A stretch of DNA of 64,000 nt from Thermodesulfovibrio sp. N1 (GTDB taxonomy: Bacteria; Nitrospirota; Thermodesulfovibrionia; Thermodesulfovibrionales; Thermodesulfovibrionaceae), in assembly GCF_001707915.1 (NCBI RefSeq), contig NZ_MAVV01000002.1, positions 1-64,000 of the forward strand, written 5' to 3'. Below are positions 46,015 to 56,613 of the stretch, piece after piece. The translations under genes were made by a program, and so were the position numbers. Under the pieces are notes generated by a model. That model made no database searches and was not told where the DNA came from. It saw nothing but the letters and a program-made list of their open reading frames with translations. Numbering within the stretch: the first letter of the stretch is position 1; every line of letters begins with the position of its first letter.

Positions 46015-48495
46015 ATGTCAAATATTCTGAAAGTCAATATTGAAGAGGAAATGAAGGTTAGTTACCTTGATTACGCCATGAGCGTAATCATAGGTAGAGC
46101 ACTTCCAGATATAAGAGATGGACTTAAACCAGTACAAAGAAGAATTCTATATGCCATGTTTAGAGAAGGACTTCTTGCTGGTAAAAAGTATTCAAAATGC
46201 GCTGGTGTTGTTGGTGAAGTTTTAAAGAAATATCATCCCCATGGAGACCAAGCTGTTTATGATGCTTTAGTAAGACTGGCTCAGGATTTCAATATGCGTT
46301 ATCCTCTTATTGATGGACAGGGTAATTTTGGTTCTATTGATGGTGATCCTCCAGCAGCATATCGTTATACTGAAGCAAGGCTTACAAAAATAGCTGAAGA
46401 ACTTCTTCAGGACATAGATAAGGAAACAGTTCCTTTTGTTCCTAATTTTGACGGAACAACTGAAGAACCCCTTGTTTTACCGACAAGAATTCCTAATCTT
46501 TTAATAAACGGTTCCTCAGGAATAGCTGTTGGAATGGCAACAAATATTCCACCTCATAATCTTAACGAAATTGTAAATGCCCTGATTAATCTTCTTGAAA
46601 AACCTGAGATTTCAATTGAAGAACTCACAAATATTGTCAAAGGACCTGATTTCCCAACGGGTGGAACAATTTATGGTATTGATGGTATAAAGGACCTCTA
46701 CTTAACAGGTAGAGGACTTATAAAAGTCCGAGCTAAGGCAAAGGTAGAAAAAGAAGCAAAGGGTAAAAAAGCAAAAGAGCCATATCTTTTTGAGACAGAT
46801 TCAGAAGGTAAGTCTTTTAAAGAAAGAATTGTAATAACAGAAATTCCTTATCAGGTTAACAAAGCAAGATTAATAGAGAAAATTGCTGAACTTGTAAGGG
46901 AAAAGAAGATCGAAGGAATCACTGAAATAAGAGATGAATCAAACAGAGAAGGCATAAGAGTAGTTCTTGAACTTAAAAAAGGTGAAATGCCCGAAGTTAT
47001 CCTTAATAATCTTTATAAACATACTCAAATGGAAACTACTTTTGGAGCAATAATGCTTGCAATTGTTGATGGACAACCAAGAATACTAAACCTTAAAGAA
47101 ACCTTATGGGAGTTTCTTAAACACAGAAAAGATGTTGTCCTAAAAAGAACAGCCTTTGATTTAAAAAAGGCTGAACATCAGGCACACATATTACTTGGAC
47201 TTAAAATCGCCGTTGAAAATCTTGATGAAGTAATTTCAATTATCAGAAAATCTCAAAATCCAGAAGAAGCAAAAACACGACTTATGAATAGATTTCCTTT
47301 AACAGAGATTCAAGCACAGGCAATACTTGATATGAGACTACAGAGACTTACAGGACTTGAAAGAGAAAAAATAATTCATGATTATGAAGAAATGCTCAAA
47401 GAAATTGAAAGACTAAAAGCAATCCTTGAAAGTGAAGAACTTGTTAAAAATATTATTAAAGAGGAGTTGATTGAGATAAAACAAAAATATGGAGATGAAA
47501 GAAGAACTCAAATAGTTACTGAAACAAAAGAAATAAGAATAGAAGACCTTATTACTGAAGAAGACATGGTAATTACCCTTACCAATCTTGGTTATATTAA
47601 GAGAACGTCTCTTTCCGATTATCGCAGTCAGAAAAGGGGTGGTAAGGGGCTTACTCCTATGGAAACTGTTTCAGAAGATTATCTTACCGATGTTTTAGTT
47701 GGTTCAACTCACGATCATATTCTATTTTTCAGCAATTTTGGGAGAGTTTACTGCCTTAAAATTTACCAAATACCAGAGGCAGGAAGGCTCTCTCGTGGAA
47801 AGGCAATTGTAAATCTACTACCATTAAATGAAGGGGAAAAGATTACTACCGCTTTGGTATGTAAAGATCTTGAAGAAGGTTTTCTTACAATGTTTACAAA
47901 AAAAGGATTTGTAAAGAAAACATCCCTTGAAGAGTTTAAAAATATCCGAAGTAAAGGAGTTATTGCAATAGATATTGATGAAGGAGATGAATTGATATCA
48001 GTAGTAAAAACCAATGGGAAAAACCATCTTATAATTGCAACTAAAAAAGGAATGTCAATAAGATTTGATGAATCTAATGTAAGAGCTATGGGAAGAACAG
48101 CCAGAGGAGTTATTGGAATAAGATTTTCCGAATCAGGTGATGAAGTAGTCTCTGCAGATGTTGTATCTGAAGGCTCCTATGTTCTTACAATTACAGAAAA
48201 AGGAATTGGAAAGAAAACACCGATTGAAGAGTATCGACTTCAACATAGAGGAGGAACAGGAGTAAAAAACATTAAGCTTTCCCCAAAAACAGGTAATGTT
48301 GTAGCATCTTTACAGGTTAAAGATGATGATGAAATTATTATATGTAGTAGTAGCAAAATGATTAGACTTAAAGTTTCTCAAATTCGTCCACAGGGAAGAG
48401 CTACAACAGGTGTTAGATTAATTGACCTCACTCAAGATGATAAAGTAGTAAGTGTTGGTAGAATTTTAGAAGGAGAGGAAAATGTCAATTTATAA
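46015..48495 (+). CDS. gyrA: DNA gyrase subunit A
   Basis: This 826-residue type II topoisomerase subunit has catalytic Tyr118 (AYRYTEARL), a winged-helix region with [20 protein letters not shown], and six C-terminal beta-propeller repeats. The GyrA box appears as SQKRGGKG near 540, supporting GyrA rather than ParC. At the position of E. coli Ser83 this protein has Gln79 ([10 protein letters not shown]). A Lys-rich insert (about 243-262) interrupts the tower region. AGAGGTAAGG precedes the ATG. It overlaps the next gene by 14 bp. Confidence 0.94.
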   Translation: MSNILKVNIEEEMKVSYLDYAMSVIIGRALPDIRDGLKPVQRRILYAMFREGLLAGKKYSKCAGVVGEVLKKYHPHGDQAVYDALVRLAQDFNMRYPLIDGQGNFGSIDGDPPAAYRYTEARLTKIAEELLQDIDKETVPFVPNFDGTTEEPLVLPTRIPNLLINGSSGIAVGMATNIPPHNLNEIVNALINLLEKPEISIEELTNIVKGPDFPTGGTIYGIDGIKDLYLTGRGLIKVRAKAKVEKEAKGKKAKEPYLFETDSEGKSFKERIVITEIPYQVNKARLIEKIAELVREKKIEGITEIRDESNREGIRVVLELKKGEMPEVILNNLYKHTQMETTFGAIMLAIVDGQPRILNLKETLWEFLKHRKDVVLKRTAFDLKKAEHQAHILLGLKIAVENLDEVISIIRKSQNPEEAKTRLMNRFPLTEIQAQAILDMRLQRLTGLEREKIIHDYEEMLKEIERLKAILESEELVKNIIKEELIEIKQKYGDERRTQIVTETKEIRIEDLITEEDMVITLTNLGYIKRTSLSDYRSQKRGGKGLTPMETVSEDYLTDVLVGSTHDHILFFSNFGRVYCLKIYQIPEAGRLSRGKAIVNLLPLNEGEKITTALVCKDLEEGFLTMFTKKGFVKKTSLEEFKNIRSKGVIAIDIDEGDELISVVKTNGKNHLIIATKKGMSIRFDESNVRAMGRTARGVIGIRFSESGDEVVSADVVSEGSYVLTITEKGIGKKTPIEEYRLQHRGGTGVKNIKLSPKTGNVVASLQVKDDDEIIICSSSKMIRLKVSQIRPQGRATTGVRLIDLTQDDKVVSVGRILEGEENVNL

Positions 48496-51178
48496 TCTTG
48501 AATATTTTTTCAACCCAAGAAGAATTGCGGTAATAGGAGCCGATGACAAGCCAGGAAGCATTGGCTATACTGTTTTTAGAAATCTTATTGGTGAAGGATA
48601 CAGGGGGATTGTTTATCCTGTTAATCCAAGGACAGATTCTGTTCAAGGAGTTGAAGCATACAAAAACTTAAGTGATATTTCAAAAGAGATTGACCTTGTT
48701 GTCTTAGCAGAAGAATGTGGTTCAGATGTTTTGACTGTTTTAGAAGAATGTGGGCAGAAGGCAGTAAAGGGAGTTATCCTGCTTTGTCCTGACTTTAGAA
48801 CAAAGGTCAGAGAAGCAATTCACCTTGAAGAAGAAATAGAGAAAATTCATAGAAAATACGGCTTCAGGCTCTTAGGTCCGAATACTCTTGGATTTATCAG
48901 ACCAGGAATTAATTTGAATGTAAGCCTTTTTAGAAGAAGACTTAATAAAGGTAATATTGCATTAATAGCCCAGAGTGCTACTCTTTCTGTTGCCCTTTTA
49001 GATAGAGCCTCTGATAAAAATATCGGATTCAGTTATTTTGTCTCTCTTGGTTCAGACATAGATATAGATTTCGCTGATCTTATAGATTTTTTTGGTGTTG
49101 ATCCCTCTACAAGAGCAATTGTCATATACATGCAATCTATTAAAAATGGAAGAAAATTTATGACATCTGCTCGTTCCTTTGCTTTTTCAAAACCTATAGT
49201 CATAGTAAAATCAGGTAAATTTGTAGAATCTCTTGAAGTTGCTTTAACTCACTCAGGATTACTTGCAGGTGAAGATAAAGTTTATGATGCTGCCTTTAAA
49301 AGAGCTGGTGCTGTAAGGGTTGATGAAACCCTTGATATGTTTTACATTACAGAAACTCTTTCAAAGCAGAGAAGACCGAGAGGTAAAAGGCTTGCAATAA
49401 TTACAAATGCTGGTGCTCCAGCTGTTACTGCTGTTGACAGCCTTCTTAAATTAGGAGGAGAACTTGCTGAATTTTCAGAAGAAACATTAAGGGAACTCGA
49501 AGGGAATGTACCAACTCGATTTATTAGAAATCCCCTTGATTTAGTTTCAGATGCAAAACCTGATTATTATGAAAAGGCTTTAAGCGTAATAATTAAAGAT
49601 AAAAATGTAGATGCTGTTTTAGTTATGCTAACACCTTCCTTAGGAGCAGATCCTGCCATTACAGCTCAAAGAGTTATAAAAATAGCAAAAGAAAATCCCT
49701 ATAAACCTGTTCTTACAAACTGGATGGGGGCAACATTGGTAGAGGAAGCAAGAGAATTATTAAATTCAAATGGAATTCCTACCTTTGTAACACCAGAACA
49801 GGCAGTAAGATCATTTATGTATATGTATCGTTATGATTTTAACCTCAAGCTTCTTCTGGAGACACCTCAAACAATTCTTAAGGATGTTAAGTTTGATACT
49901 GAAAAGGTACAAACAATAATAGAAAAAGCAATATCAGAAGGAAGATCTATTCCAACTTTCTTTGAAGCCTCTGAAATTCTTTCTGCCTACGGGATTCCTG
50001 TTATTCTTACAAAAAGAGCAAATACAATAGAGGAACTAAAAAAAGCAATCGCTGAAATAGGATATCCAGTTGTTCTAAAAATAGATACACCTAAAATAAT
50101 TCACAAATTTAAAAAAGGAGGAGTAATCCTTGATGTAAGAGATGAATTAGAAGCAGTAGAGGGATTTAAATGGCTTAAAAAACTCGCTACAGAACATGGA
50201 GACCCCGAAGCCTCTATTATAGTTCAACCGATGGTTATAACATACGGATATGAAATTGCATTAGGAGCTAAAAAAGACCCAACCTTTGGCTCAGTTATCC
50301 TATTTGGGACAGGTGGGAATCTTCTTGAGGCATTGGAAGACTATTCAATAGGTCTTCCTCCATTAAATCAGACCCTTGCAAAAAGATTAATGGAAGAAAC
50401 AAAAATCTATAGATATCTTAGTAAATATCCCTATTATGAAGATATTTTACGCAGACTTGAAGAGACTGTTGTAAAATTCTCTTATTTAATTTCTGATTTT
50501 CCACAGATTAAAGAGTTTGACATTAATCCAGTATTTATTACTGATTCAGAAATATTCGCCTTAGACTGTAGTATAATTTTTGATAAAACAGCACCAAAGA
50601 AAAAAGCAGTTATAAAAGGAGAGTTTTGTCCACCTCATTTAAGTATATGTCCTTATCCTATTCATCTTTACAAAGAAATGGAGTTGAAGGATGGAACAAA
50701 AGCAATTGTAAGACCAATTAAAGCTGAAGATGAAGCCCTTATAGCAGATTTGCTTGGAAGATGTTCAGAAAGAACAATAAGTTTAAGATTTTTCCAGAGA
50801 GCAATAGATTTAAGGCATGAAAATCTTGTTAAATTCTGTCAGGTTGACTATGATAGAGAATTAGCATTTATATGTGTTATTAAGGATGGAGATGAAGAAA
50901 AAATTGTTGGAGATGTAAGATTATCAAAGGATCCAGATGGTTTGGATGCTGAAATGGCAATATTAGTTGAAGATGCCTGGCAAGGTAAAGGAGTAGGAAA
51001 AGTCCTTTGCAGTTATGCCATTGAGGTAGCAAAGGACTTAGGTGTAAAAAGAATATGGATGGACATATTAAGAATCAATACTTACATGCTTGGTCTCTCA
51101 GAAAGATTAGGATTTAAAAAACATCATGTAGAAGAAGATAGTATTAAAGTATTATTAAACCTTGACAATACTTCATGA
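48482..51178 (+). CDS. ADP-forming acyl-CoA synthetase fused to a GNAT acetyltransferase (Pat-like)
   Basis: This 898-residue protein has a CoA-binding domain (about 1-140, [23 protein letters not shown]), succinyl-CoA ligase-like domains with [22 protein letters not shown], an ATP-grasp domain (about 480-710, [22 protein letters not shown]) and a C-terminal GNAT domain (about 735-895, [23 protein letters not shown]). Fusions of this type include PatZ lysine acetyltransferases, in which the synthetase part can be inactive, and true acetate-CoA ligases. The His in LTHSG suggests a working phospho-His site, but I cannot decide between the two roles. Confidence 0.88.
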   Translation: MSIYNLEYFFNPRRIAVIGADDKPGSIGYTVFRNLIGEGYRGIVYPVNPRTDSVQGVEAYKNLSDISKEIDLVVLAEECGSDVLTVLEECGQKAVKGVILLCPDFRTKVREAIHLEEEIEKIHRKYGFRLLGPNTLGFIRPGINLNVSLFRRRLNKGNIALIAQSATLSVALLDRASDKNIGFSYFVSLGSDIDIDFADLIDFFGVDPSTRAIVIYMQSIKNGRKFMTSARSFAFSKPIVIVKSGKFVESLEVALTHSGLLAGEDKVYDAAFKRAGAVRVDETLDMFYITETLSKQRRPRGKRLAIITNAGAPAVTAVDSLLKLGGELAEFSEETLRELEGNVPTRFIRNPLDLVSDAKPDYYEKALSVIIKDKNVDAVLVMLTPSLGADPAITAQRVIKIAKENPYKPVLTNWMGATLVEEARELLNSNGIPTFVTPEQAVRSFMYMYRYDFNLKLLLETPQTILKDVKFDTEKVQTIIEKAISEGRSIPTFFEASEILSAYGIPVILTKRANTIEELKKAIAEIGYPVVLKIDTPKIIHKFKKGGVILDVRDELEAVEGFKWLKKLATEHGDPEASIIVQPMVITYGYEIALGAKKDPTFGSVILFGTGGNLLEALEDYSIGLPPLNQTLAKRLMEETKIYRYLSKYPYYEDILRRLEETVVKFSYLISDFPQIKEFDINPVFITDSEIFALDCSIIFDKTAPKKKAVIKGEFCPPHLSICPYPIHLYKEMELKDGTKAIVRPIKAEDEALIADLLGRCSERTISLRFFQRAIDLRHENLVKFCQVDYDRELAFICVIKDGDEEKIVGDVRLSKDPDGLDAEMAILVEDAWQGKGVGKVLCSYAIEVAKDLGVKRIWMDILRINTYMLGLSERLGFKKHHVEEDSIKVLLNLDNTS

Positions 51179-52518
51179 GTGAAAGAATTCTTATAGTAGA
51201 TGGAGATGACTCTTTAAGGGAAAATTTAAGTAATTATCTAAAAAAACAGGGTTTTATTGTAGATTCAGTAGCAACCTTTCAAGAAGCAATAAATACTTAT
51301 GCATCCTATATTCATGACTTTGTAATTGTTGAAATAGAACTTCCAGATGGTGATGGATTAGAATTTGTAAGCAAAATTAAATCTTTAAACACCGATGTAA
51401 AAGTTATTGTGACTACTTCCTATCCTTCTTTAAGTTCTGCTTTGAAAGCTTTGAAACTTAAAGTAGATGATTATCTTACAAAACCCTTTGTTTATGATGA
51501 AGTATTGACATCTTGTAGGGAACTTACAAAGAAAACAATTTTAAAGGAAACTGAAAAAATTACACAAGCCACTAAGGAGAACTTTTTTTTAATAATTGGT
51601 GAGTCATTAGAAATTAAACTTTTGCTTGAAAAAATTAAAAAAATAGCAAACACTCCGACAAACATTTTACTTCTTGGAGAAACAGGTACTGGTAAGGAGC
51701 TTTTTGCAAGAGCAATTCATGAGTCAAGTTACAGAAAGAAAAAACCCTTTGTAGCAATAAATTGTGCAAGTTTACCAGAGAATCTTCTTGAATCAGAACT
51801 TTTTGGTTTTGTAAAAGGAGCATTCACAGGTGCTACATCAGATAAAAAGGGACTTCTTGAAATAGCTGATGGAGGTACAGTATTTCTTGATGAGATTGGA
51901 GACTTACCCTTAAGTCTACAGGCAAAACTTCTGCGAGTTATTGAGGACAAGGAAATTCGTCCTCTTGGTAGTGTTATAAGTAAAAAAGTAGACTTGAGGT
52001 TTATTTCAGCTACTAATAAAAATTTGATAGAAGCAGTGAAAGAGGGTAATTTTAGAGAAGATTTATATTTCAGACTCAATGTTATTACCCTTCAAATCCC
52101 ACCATTAAGGCAACGAGGGAAAGATATTGAAATCCTTGCCTATCATTTTATGAGAAAATTTGCAATAAAAATGGGGAAAAATATTAAAAAAATTGAACCC
52201 CAAGCAATACAAATTTTACTTAAATACCCTTGGCCTGGTAATATCAGAGAGCTTCAGAATGTAATAGAACAGGCAGTTGTTTTTACAGAATCTGACACAA
52301 TAACTTTAGAAGACCTTCCTGAATACTTAAGAGAACCTGAAATAACTTCTGAAAAACATAAGGAAATTCCCATATTGTCAATTGAGGAATTTACCAAAGA
52401 ATTTATCTTAAAATATCAATCAATGTATACGGAACAAGAACTTGCAGATATGCTTGGAATTACAAGAAAAGCTTTATGGGAAAAAAGAAAAAAATGGGGT
52501 ATTCCACGACTTTCTTAG
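51175..52518 (+). CDS. Sigma-54 activator with a degenerate receiver domain
   Basis: This 447-residue protein has a receiver (1-120), an AAA+ core (Walker A GETGTGKE at 168-175; sigma-54-contact loop GAFTGA near 217) and a Fis-type HTH (YTEQELADMLGITRKALWEKRKK). The receiver is unusual: the phospho-acceptor Asp is replaced by Glu53 (FVIVEIELPDGDG) and the acidic pocket reads VDGDDS. Thr80/81 and Lys103 are kept. It overlaps the synthetase gene by 4 bp (ATGA). No cognate kinase is adjacent. Confidence 0.9.
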   Translation: MSERILIVDGDDSLRENLSNYLKKQGFIVDSVATFQEAINTYASYIHDFVIVEIELPDGDGLEFVSKIKSLNTDVKVIVTTSYPSLSSALKALKLKVDDYLTKPFVYDEVLTSCRELTKKTILKETEKITQATKENFFLIIGESLEIKLLLEKIKKIANTPTNILLLGETGTGKELFARAIHESSYRKKKPFVAINCASLPENLLESELFGFVKGAFTGATSDKKGLLEIADGGTVFLDEIGDLPLSLQAKLLRVIEDKEIRPLGSVISKKVDLRFISATNKNLIEAVKEGNFREDLYFRLNVITLQIPPLRQRGKDIEILAYHFMRKFAIKMGKNIKKIEPQAIQILLKYPWPGNIRELQNVIEQAVVFTESDTITLEDLPEYLREPEITSEKHKEIPILSIEEFTKEFILKYQSMYTEQELADMLGITRKALWEKRKKWGIPRLS

Positions 52519-52527
52519 AATATTTTA

Positions 52528-53178
52528 TTAGTTTGCTTTATTTCTCTGTTCACTTTCTAAAAACTTCTTTGCAATAGATGCAAAGGGCGAATTAGGATAC
52601 TTATCTATAATCATTTTGTAATATTTCATTGCCTCCTGTCTTTTGTCTTTTTCATAAATTTTAGCAAGTTGAAACATTGCAAAATCCTTTAAAGTATCTG
52701 AATTGCCATTTATGATATCCATTAGATATTTTTCCGTTAAATCCTGTTCATTATATTTTAGATGAATCATTGCGATTTTTACCTTTGCGAGATTGGAAAA
52801 ATTAGGGTCACCAGATTTAACTACTTTATTTAAAATTTCAAGAGATTTTTCTTTTTGTTGAGCCATATCATAGGCATATCCTGCATTTAAAAGATAAGAG
52901 AGATTTTTTTTCTTTTCGTAAGCTTTAAGAAAAAATTCTGCGGACTTTAAAAATCTTTGTTCCTGTGAGAGATCTGTGTTCTTTATTAATCCAAAGTAAT
53001 ATCTGTATGCCTCTGCCTCAAGTTCTTTTGCATCACTTTCTTGTTTTACATTGTATATGTAACTACCCATGATTATCACAACTGTAGAAATAAAAATTAT
53101 AGCTATGGTTAAAAGTTTTTTTCTCTGAGACATGAGCTTTTCCTTGAAACTCTCTATGTGTTCTTCTTGTTTTTTCAT
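52528..53178 (-). CDS. TPR protein with N-terminal membrane anchor (YfgM-like)
   Basis: This 216-residue protein has one membrane helix (LLTIAIIFISTVVIIMGSYIY) and then tetratricopeptide-like repeats (about 75-205). Size and layout resemble YfgM, a periplasmic chaperone-associated protein. It is the last gene of the nine-gene operon, overlapping the PHP gene by 4 bp. Confidence 0.75.
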   Translation of the reverse strand: MKKQEEHIESFKEKLMSQRKKLLTIAIIFISTVVIIMGSYIYNVKQESDAKELEAEAYRYYFGLIKNTDLSQEQRFLKSAEFFLKAYEKKKNLSYLLNAGYAYDMAQQKEKSLEILNKVVKSGDPNFSNLAKVKIAMIHLKYNEQDLTEKYLMDIINGNSDTLKDFAMFQLAKIYEKDKRQEAMKYYKMIIDKYPNSPFASIAKKFLESEQRNKAN

Positions 53179-53825
53179 ACTACTTTCCTCCTTACAATTT
53201 CTTCCATGTTTTTGAAAACCTCTTCTATCTGACTTTCATTAAGTCCAGAACCTTTTAATATTTTAAAAGCAAAATTCTTGGAAATCAGATCATTAGGTGA
53301 GTGTGAATCTGTGTTTATTACTAATTTTGCACCATAAAGCAAAGCAAGTTTAGCAACATGACCATTGCTTAAAGAATGCCCCCTTCTTGATGTTATTTCA
53401 AGAAAGATATCTTTTTCTTTTGCAACTTTTACTTCATCTTCTGAGATAAGTCCAGGGTGAGCAAGGATATCTATATCAGACTGAACTGCCATAGCATTTG
53501 TCCCCTCTTTGACTGGTTCAACAAGAGTTTCTCCATGAACAATAATAATTTTTGCTCCTAAAGACCTTGCTTCCTTTGCTAAATCTGGAATAAGTTTAGG
53601 CGGTACATGGGTTAACTCAATACCAGGAATTAAAACCACTGAAGTATATGGTTGAATTTCTTTTATAATCTTTACAATTCGAGGAATAATAAAATCAATG
53701 TTTGAATGGTCAGCATGATCAGTAATTGATAATGCCCTATATCCCAATGATTCAGCTCTTCTAATAATTTCTGCTGGAATAAGCTCTCCATCGCTAAAAA
53801 CACTGTGAATATGAAAATCTATCAT
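53175..53825 (-). CDS. PHP-domain phosphoesterase
   Basis: This 216-residue protein has PHP metal motifs: DFHIHSVFSDGE at the N-terminus, SITDHADH, ELTHVPP, HPGLISEDEV and NTDSHSP near the C-terminus. It resembles histidinol-phosphatase-like and YcdX-like enzymes; the substrate is unknown. It overlaps both neighbours by 4 bp. Confidence 0.87.
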   Translation of the reverse strand: MIDFHIHSVFSDGELIPAEIIRRAESLGYRALSITDHADHSNIDFIIPRIVKIIKEIQPYTSVVLIPGIELTHVPPKLIPDLAKEARSLGAKIIIVHGETLVEPVKEGTNAMAVQSDIDILAHPGLISEDEVKVAKEKDIFLEITSRRGHSLSNGHVAKLALLYGAKLVINTDSHSPNDLISKNFAFKILKGSGLNESQIEEVFKNMEEIVRRKVV

Positions 53826-54382
53826 TTTACAAACTCCAGCATTGCTTTAAATTGAGGTGTACCTGCTTTCTTTAAAATTTGAAATATAATTGTTTCAGTG
53901 CAGGTAATAATTCCGCCTGCTTCCTTTATAAGGTCAATACCTACCTTCCAGTCATCCTTCCTTCTGCTACAAACTGCATCTTTTGGCAAAAAGACCCTGT
54001 AATCTCTCATAAGAAAATCAAGAGCAGTCTGAAATACACAAACATGCGCTTCCATACCTACAAGAACAACTTGATTTCTATTTAACTGTCTTATTTTTTC
54101 TATAAATTTTTCTTCATTAAGACAGCTAAAATGAATTTTTTCAATAGCTGGTTCGTCTATCAGATTTTTAATTTCATTTAATGTTTGACCTAAACCCTTT
54201 GGATACTGCTCTGTCAATAAAATTGGAATACCGTGTATTTTAAACAAATGTATAAGTTTTAGAGTGTTTTTTAATGTAGATTCTAATACATCCCTTTTCA
54301 TCGCATTTGCAAGTTTTTCTTGAAAATCAATTACTACTAATAAAGCTTTCTGTGGTTCAATTAAAAATTTTTCAATAACCAT
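53822..54382 (-). CDS. Isochorismatase-family cysteine hydrolase
   Basis: This 186-residue protein has the triad Asp (VVIDFQEK), Lys/cis-peptide loop region (LTEQYPKGLG) and nucleophile Cys (GMEAHVCVFQTALDF). The family includes nicotinamidase-like and other amide hydrolases. I use ATG 54382 because GAGGTG, which overlaps the response-regulator stop, ends six bases before it; GTG 54391 lies within that site. Confidence 0.87.
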   Translation of the reverse strand: MVIEKFLIEPQKALLVVIDFQEKLANAMKRDVLESTLKNTLKLIHLFKIHGIPILLTEQYPKGLGQTLNEIKNLIDEPAIEKIHFSCLNEEKFIEKIRQLNRNQVVLVGMEAHVCVFQTALDFLMRDYRVFLPKDAVCSRRKDDWKVGIDLIKEAGGIITCTETIIFQILKKAGTPQFKAMLEFVK

Positions 54383-54393
54383 TAAACTCACCT

Positions 54394-54759
54394 CTAAGCA
54401 ATTTCCCTTAAAAGTTTTATTATATCATCTATCTTAAATGGTTTGGTAATATACCATTTTACTCCAAGTTCTTTTGCAGTCTGTCTGTCAATCTCCTGTC
54501 CCTTTGCTGTAAGCATAATTATATTCATATCCCATGTGGGAGGTTCAGCTTTAAATATTCTGCATATTTCAAATCCATTTAGTTTTGGCATCATTATATC
54601 AAGAAATACTATATCGGGCTTTTCTTTTTTTATGAGTTCTAAAGCCTCTAATCCGTCAGCTGCCTCAAAAGTTTGAATCTCCATATCCTCTATCTCATCA
54701 ATGACCTGTAAAATGAGTTCCCTTATAATTGCCTCATCATCAACTATTAATATTTTCAT
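54394..54759 (-). CDS. Single-domain response regulator
   Basis: This 121-residue receiver domain has the full set of active residues: acidic pair in IVDDE, phospho-acceptor Asp54 (VFLDIMMPKLNG), Thr in MLTAKG and Lys106 (ITKPF). It has no output domain, so it acts through another protein. It follows the sensor kinase after 3 bp and is very likely its partner. Confidence 0.92.
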   Translation of the reverse strand: MKILIVDDEAIIRELILQVIDEIEDMEIQTFEAADGLEALELIKKEKPDIVFLDIMMPKLNGFEICRIFKAEPPTWDMNIIMLTAKGQEIDRQTAKELGVKWYITKPFKIDDIIKLLREIA

Positions 54760-54762
54760 TAT

Positions 54763-56613
54763 TTATTCCCTCCTTTTCGTTAAAGGAATAGTAAAGTAAA
54801 AAATGCTTCCCCTTCCATATTCACTTTTTACCCATATTTTTCCGCCATGAGCTTCAATAATCTGTTTTGAAATAGGAAGGCCCAATCCTGTGCCTTTAGG
54901 TTTATTTCTCATAATATCTCCTACCTGTTTGAATTTTTCAAATATAGTATCTATTTCCTCTTCTGGAATACCAACGCCTGTATCTTGAACTTTTACTAAT
55001 AATTCATTATTTGATAGTTCTGCTGAGCATTTAATAAATCCTTTTTCAGTAAATTTTAAAGCATTTGAAAATAAGTTGATCATTACCTGAATAAGCCTTT
55101 CTCTGTCAGCGTTAATTTTAGGGAGATTAGGTTGAATTTCTAAATTAAAAAGAATTCCTTTTTGCTCAAATAAAGATGAAAGAGCTTTATAGGCATTTTC
55201 AATTACATCTTCAATAGATATTTCTTCAAAGTTCCATTTGACTGTTCCTGATTCAAGTTTTGAAATGTCAAGAATATCATTTATAAGAGATGTTATTCTT
55301 TCTCCTTCCGAAAGAATTATATCGAAATTTCGTTCAATTTTATTTATAACTTTTGTAATTTTTTGATTGTTCAAATCAATATTGGGAATAATAGTATCTT
55401 TAAACTTTCTTTCAATCATTTCAACAAATCCAAGTATTGAAGTCAGGGGTGTTCGTAATTCATGACTTACAATTGTTATGAACTCTGTTTTCAGCTTGTC
55501 TACTTGTTTTTCCTGTGTTATATCTCTTATCAGAATAACCGAGCCAAGAATTCCTTTTGCTTCAGAATCTTCAGCAAAGTACTCCTTTTTTATGCTTTTT
55601 GCAACTGCCTTACCAAATCTGTTTCTTGTAAGATTTATCTCTGTTGTGACTATCTCTTCAGTATTTAAAGATTTTCTTGATAACTCAATAAAATTTTTCC
55701 CTAATATTTCAATATTTTTACCCATCATCTCATGCTCTGCAAGCCCAAACATTTCTGATGCTGCTGGGTTTATATGATTTATAATACCATCTTTATCAAC
55801 AACAATGAGTCCATCTGCCATATTATCTATAATTGTAGTTAAGTAAGCCAAAGTATCCTGAAGTTCTAAGACAGCATCTTTAAGAGCATATTCATAGCGA
55901 TCAAATACTTCATTGATATTGTTTGCCATGGATTGCATTGTATTTGCTAAAAGTCCTATTTCATCTTTAGATTTAATATCCACCTTTGCACTGAAATCAT
56001 GGTTAAGAAGTTTTTTAGCATACTCAGTAAGTTCATTCAACGGTTGCGATATTTTATTGACCATAAAATATGCAAGAAATACACTAAGAACAAAAATAGC
56101 TGATAACAAGGCAATCTGTCTTCCTATGACAGCCCACATTTTCTTGTTTATTATGTTTTTATTCATCCCAACATGGACAAAACCAATGGCTCCTTCTGTA
56201 ATTGGTGCAACAACATCTAAAAATTCACCCATCCCATGTATTGATATGTCTTTTATTTCACTTTTATGAGTATCTGCTATTTCTAATATTTCAATGGGAA
56301 TAGTTGGCGTAAAGGTATGGGAAATTATCTGCCCTGAGGAATCTCTTACAAAAACATAGGAAACCCCTTCTATCTCAAGAAATTGGTCTATCATTGCTTG
56401 GACAGTTGCAGAGTCAAGATTTAGGATTGTCTCAACAGAAGATGATGCTATACTGCTTGCTATAGCAGTACCTTTTGATTTATATTCTTCTTTTAAGTTG
56501 TCGTATAAATGCCATCCAGAAAAAATGCTTATAGTTATGAATATTATTAGAAAAAGAAAAATTATACTAATTAAAGTTTTCTGGAAAAGTTTGGACATTT
56601 TCATTTTTTCCAC
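54763..56613 (-). CDS. Membrane sensor histidine kinase (HAMP-PAS-HisKA-HATPase)
   Basis: This 616-residue protein has two membrane helices (about 13-32 and 170-192) around a periplasmic sensor domain of about 135 residues, HAMP, a PAS domain (about 265-370), then HisKA with SHELRTPLTSILGF near 385 and an ATP-binding domain (N box NLFSNALKFTEKG; DTGVGIPEEE; GTGLGLPISK). Its start overlaps the end of a periplasmic binding-protein gene by 13 bp, suggesting the binding protein presents the ligand to the kinase. Confidence 0.92.
   Translation of the reverse strand: MEKMKMSKLFQKTLISIIFLFLIIFITISIFSGWHLYDNLKEEYKSKGTAIASSIASSSVETILNLDSATVQAMIDQFLEIEGVSYVFVRDSSGQIISHTFTPTIPIEILEIADTHKSEIKDISIHGMGEFLDVVAPITEGAIGFVHVGMNKNIINKKMWAVIGRQIALLSAIFVLSVFLAYFMVNKISQPLNELTEYAKKLLNHDFSAKVDIKSKDEIGLLANTMQSMANNINEVFDRYEYALKDAVLELQDTLAYLTTIIDNMADGLIVVDKDGIINHINPAASEMFGLAEHEMMGKNIEILGKNFIELSRKSLNTEEIVTTEINLTRNRFGKAVAKSIKKEYFAEDSEAKGILGSVILIRDITQEKQVDKLKTEFITIVSHELRTPLTSILGFVEMIERKFKDTIIPNIDLNNQKITKVINKIERNFDIILSEGERITSLINDILDISKLESGTVKWNFEEISIEDVIENAYKALSSLFEQKGILFNLEIQPNLPKINADRERLIQVMINLFSNALKFTEKGFIKCSAELSNNELLVKVQDTGVGIPEEEIDTIFEKFKQVGDIMRNKPKGTGLGLPISKQIIEAHGGKIWVKSEYGRGSIFYFTIPLTKRRE

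Noticed and set aside
55462-56269. Several plus-strand ORFs of 66-118 codons inside the histidine kinase gene
   Set aside because: They are antisense shadows of a well-supported kinase, with Cys/Phe-rich compositions and no start signals.
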